Source: Limivivens sp034101475 (GTDB taxonomy: Bacteria; Bacillota; Clostridia; Lachnospirales; Lachnospiraceae). From it: a DNA stretch of 23,232 nucleotides. Below, piece after piece: positions 22,397-23,232 of this stretch (position 1 is its first letter; each line of letters opens with the position of its first letter). The DNA is taken from assembly GCA_034101475.1 (NCBI GenBank), contig JAXEJQ010000019.1, positions 1 through 23,232 of the forward strand. Reading direction: 5' to 3'. A program made the translations under genes and the position numbers. Under the pieces are notes generated by a model, which saw nothing but the letters and a program-made list of their open reading frames with translations, was not told where the DNA came from and searched no databases.

Positions 22397-22429
22397 GAAA
22401 AAAATATCAGATGATAAAGGAGAATTCAA

Positions 22430-22834
22430 ATGACAGAAAGAGTACAGAAAGCACTGGAAAATCATAAAAAGGGAATGAACTGTGCACAGGCTGTTGCCTG
22501 CGCTTTTGCAGATGCGGTAGGAGTGGACGAGACTTTGCTGTTTCGGGCGGCAGAAGGCTTCGGAGCCGGCATGGGAGACATGCGGGGAACCTGCGGGGCC
22601 GTTTCAGGAGCGATTCTTCTGGCTGGACTGAAAAACAGCAGCGGGACGCCTGCTAATCCCACAAAGGGGGCAACCTATCAGCTCTCAAAGGAAATTACGG
22701 GGGCTTTTGAGAAAATGAACGGCAGTACGATCTGCCGGGAACTGAAGGGCGTGGAGACAAAAAAGGTTCTGAGAAGCTGCGACGGCTGCATTGAGGATGC
22801 GGCGAAGATCGCAGAGGCTATTTTAGGGCTGTAG
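22430..22834 (+). CDS. C_GCAxxG_C_C family cysteine-rich protein
   Basis: Small cytoplasmic protein, 134 aa, of the family described as putative redox-active proteins. Cysteines visible are Cys18 (GMNCAQAV), Cys24, Cys55 in the signature TCGAVSGA, Cys102 (TICRELKG), and Cys117 and Cys120 in SCDGCIEDAA. The spacing suggests metal or disulfide chemistry, but no reaction is established and none is claimed. AAGGAG lies about 8 nt before the ATG. The gene is preceded by two 50-bp repeats and copy B of the structured repeat, and followed 14 nt later by a tcdA-like gene, with which it may be cotranscribed. Confidence 0.9.
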   Translation: MTERVQKALENHKKGMNCAQAVACAFADAVGVDETLLFRAAEGFGAGMGDMRGTCGAVSGAILLAGLKNSSGTPANPTKGATYQLSKEITGAFEKMNGSTICRELKGVETKKVLRSCDGCIEDAAKIAEAILGL

Positions 22835-22848
22835 ACAGGAGTGCCCAG

Positions 22849-23232
22849 ATGATACCGGAACAGTTTGGCAGACTGGGTCTGCTGGTGGGAGAAGAAGCCG
22901 TACAGAAGCTTGCGGGATCCAGAGTGGCGATTTTCGGCATTGGCGGCGTGGGAGGCTTTACGGCAGAGGCACTGGCGCGCTGCGGCGTGGGGAAATTGGA
23001 TCTTTTTGATAAGGATGTGGTCAGTCTTTCCAACCTGAACAGGCAGATTATTGCGCTGCACAGCACCATTGGAAGGCCGAAGACAGAGGTCATGAAGGAG
23101 CGGATTCTGGATATCAATCCGGAAGCGCAGGTGGAGGCCCACAACTGTTTTTATCTTCCGGAAAATGCGGATCTTTTTCCAATGGAGTCCTATGATTATG
23201 TGGTGGATGCGGTGGATACCGTGACGGCCAAG
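22849..23232 (+). CDS. tcdA: tRNA threonylcarbamoyladenosine dehydratase, E1/ThiF-like, N-terminal part (3' truncated)
   Basis: The frame runs from ATG 22849 to the window edge (128 codons), with AGGAG 7 nt upstream. TcdA (YgdL/CsdL) uses ATP to dehydrate t6A at position 37 of ANN-decoding tRNAs to the cyclic form ct6A. Visible family features are FGRLGLLVG at the start, the nucleotide-binding loop FGIGGVGG near residues 29-36, AEALARCGVGKLDLFDKDVV, the SNLNRQI motif with its adenylation arginine, and GRPKTEVMKERILDINP. The C-terminal part is outside the window, so MoeB- or ThiF-like relatives are not fully excluded, but the spacing and the NRQIIALHSTIGRPK pattern favour TcdA. Confidence 0.88.
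   Translation, partial: MIPEQFGRLGLLVGEEAVQKLAGSRVAIFGIGGVGGFTAEALARCGVGKLDLFDKDVVSLSNLNRQIIALHSTIGRPKTEVMKERILDINPEAQVEAHNCFYLPENADLFPMESYDYVVDAVDTVTAK

Noticed and set aside
1..23232. CRISPR array, phage genes, toxin-antitoxin or defence system
   Set aside because: No regularly spaced short repeats, integrase, nuclease or paired small toxin-antitoxin genes were found; the only repeats are the elements near 12.2 and 22.2 kb.

Overview
The window looks like a chromosomal segment of a Lachnospiraceae-type clostridium. The evidence is moderate GC, AGGAGG ribosome sites before most genes, a T-box riboswitch, a non-discriminating aspS with gatCAB instead of an asparaginyl-tRNA synthetase, an anaerobic ribonucleotide reductase, and tandem MATE transporters. 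All convincing genes are on the + strand. No tRNA, rRNA, CRISPR array, integrase or transposase was seen.

Layout. (1) 1-598: 3' end of a phosphohexomutase gene. (2) 702-6634: a complete sugar-uptake module made of a YesM-type sensor kinase, an extracellular solute-binding protein, two MalF/MalG-type permeases and a YesN-type AraC response regulator. No ATPase gene is present, so a shared MsmK/UgpC-type ATPase elsewhere is presumed. A hairpin terminator separates the binding protein from the permeases, and a TTGACA-N17-TATGCT promoter precedes the regulator. (3) 6624-11837: a promoter, a T-box leader, then aspS, gatC, gatA and gatB. Together these genes make Asp-tRNA(Asn)/Glu-tRNA(Gln) and amidate them to Asn-tRNA(Asn)/Gln-tRNA(Gln). 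The specifier region reads GGGGAACA, so Glu (GAA) and Asn (AAC) codons overlap. A 23-bp hairpin closes the operon. (4) 11838-12318: a gene-free, highly structured stretch with its own likely promoter and copy A of a dispersed repeat.

(5) 12319-16160: a lipoprotein that resembles NodB-type polysaccharide deacetylases but lacks the metal-binding residues, then a cytoplasmic GH31 glycosidase. (6) 16195-18327: nrdD, without nrdG next to it. (7) 18432-19277: an MscS-type channel. (8) 19351-22067: two MATE transporters 2 nt apart. (9) 22068-22429: a second gene-free stretch with copy B of the dispersed repeat, flanked by two 50-bp direct repeats (49/50 identical). (10) 22430 to the end: a C_GCAxxG_C_C cysteine protein and the 5' part of a tcdA-like E1 enzyme gene.

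The observations most worth following are the repeat family at 12170-12292 and 22243-22343, which sits downstream of TATAAT boxes and upstream of genes and has pseudoknot-like complementarity; the GAA/AAC T-box specifier; the apparently inactive deacetylase-like lipoprotein; and a solute-binding protein with a signal peptide but no lipobox cysteine.
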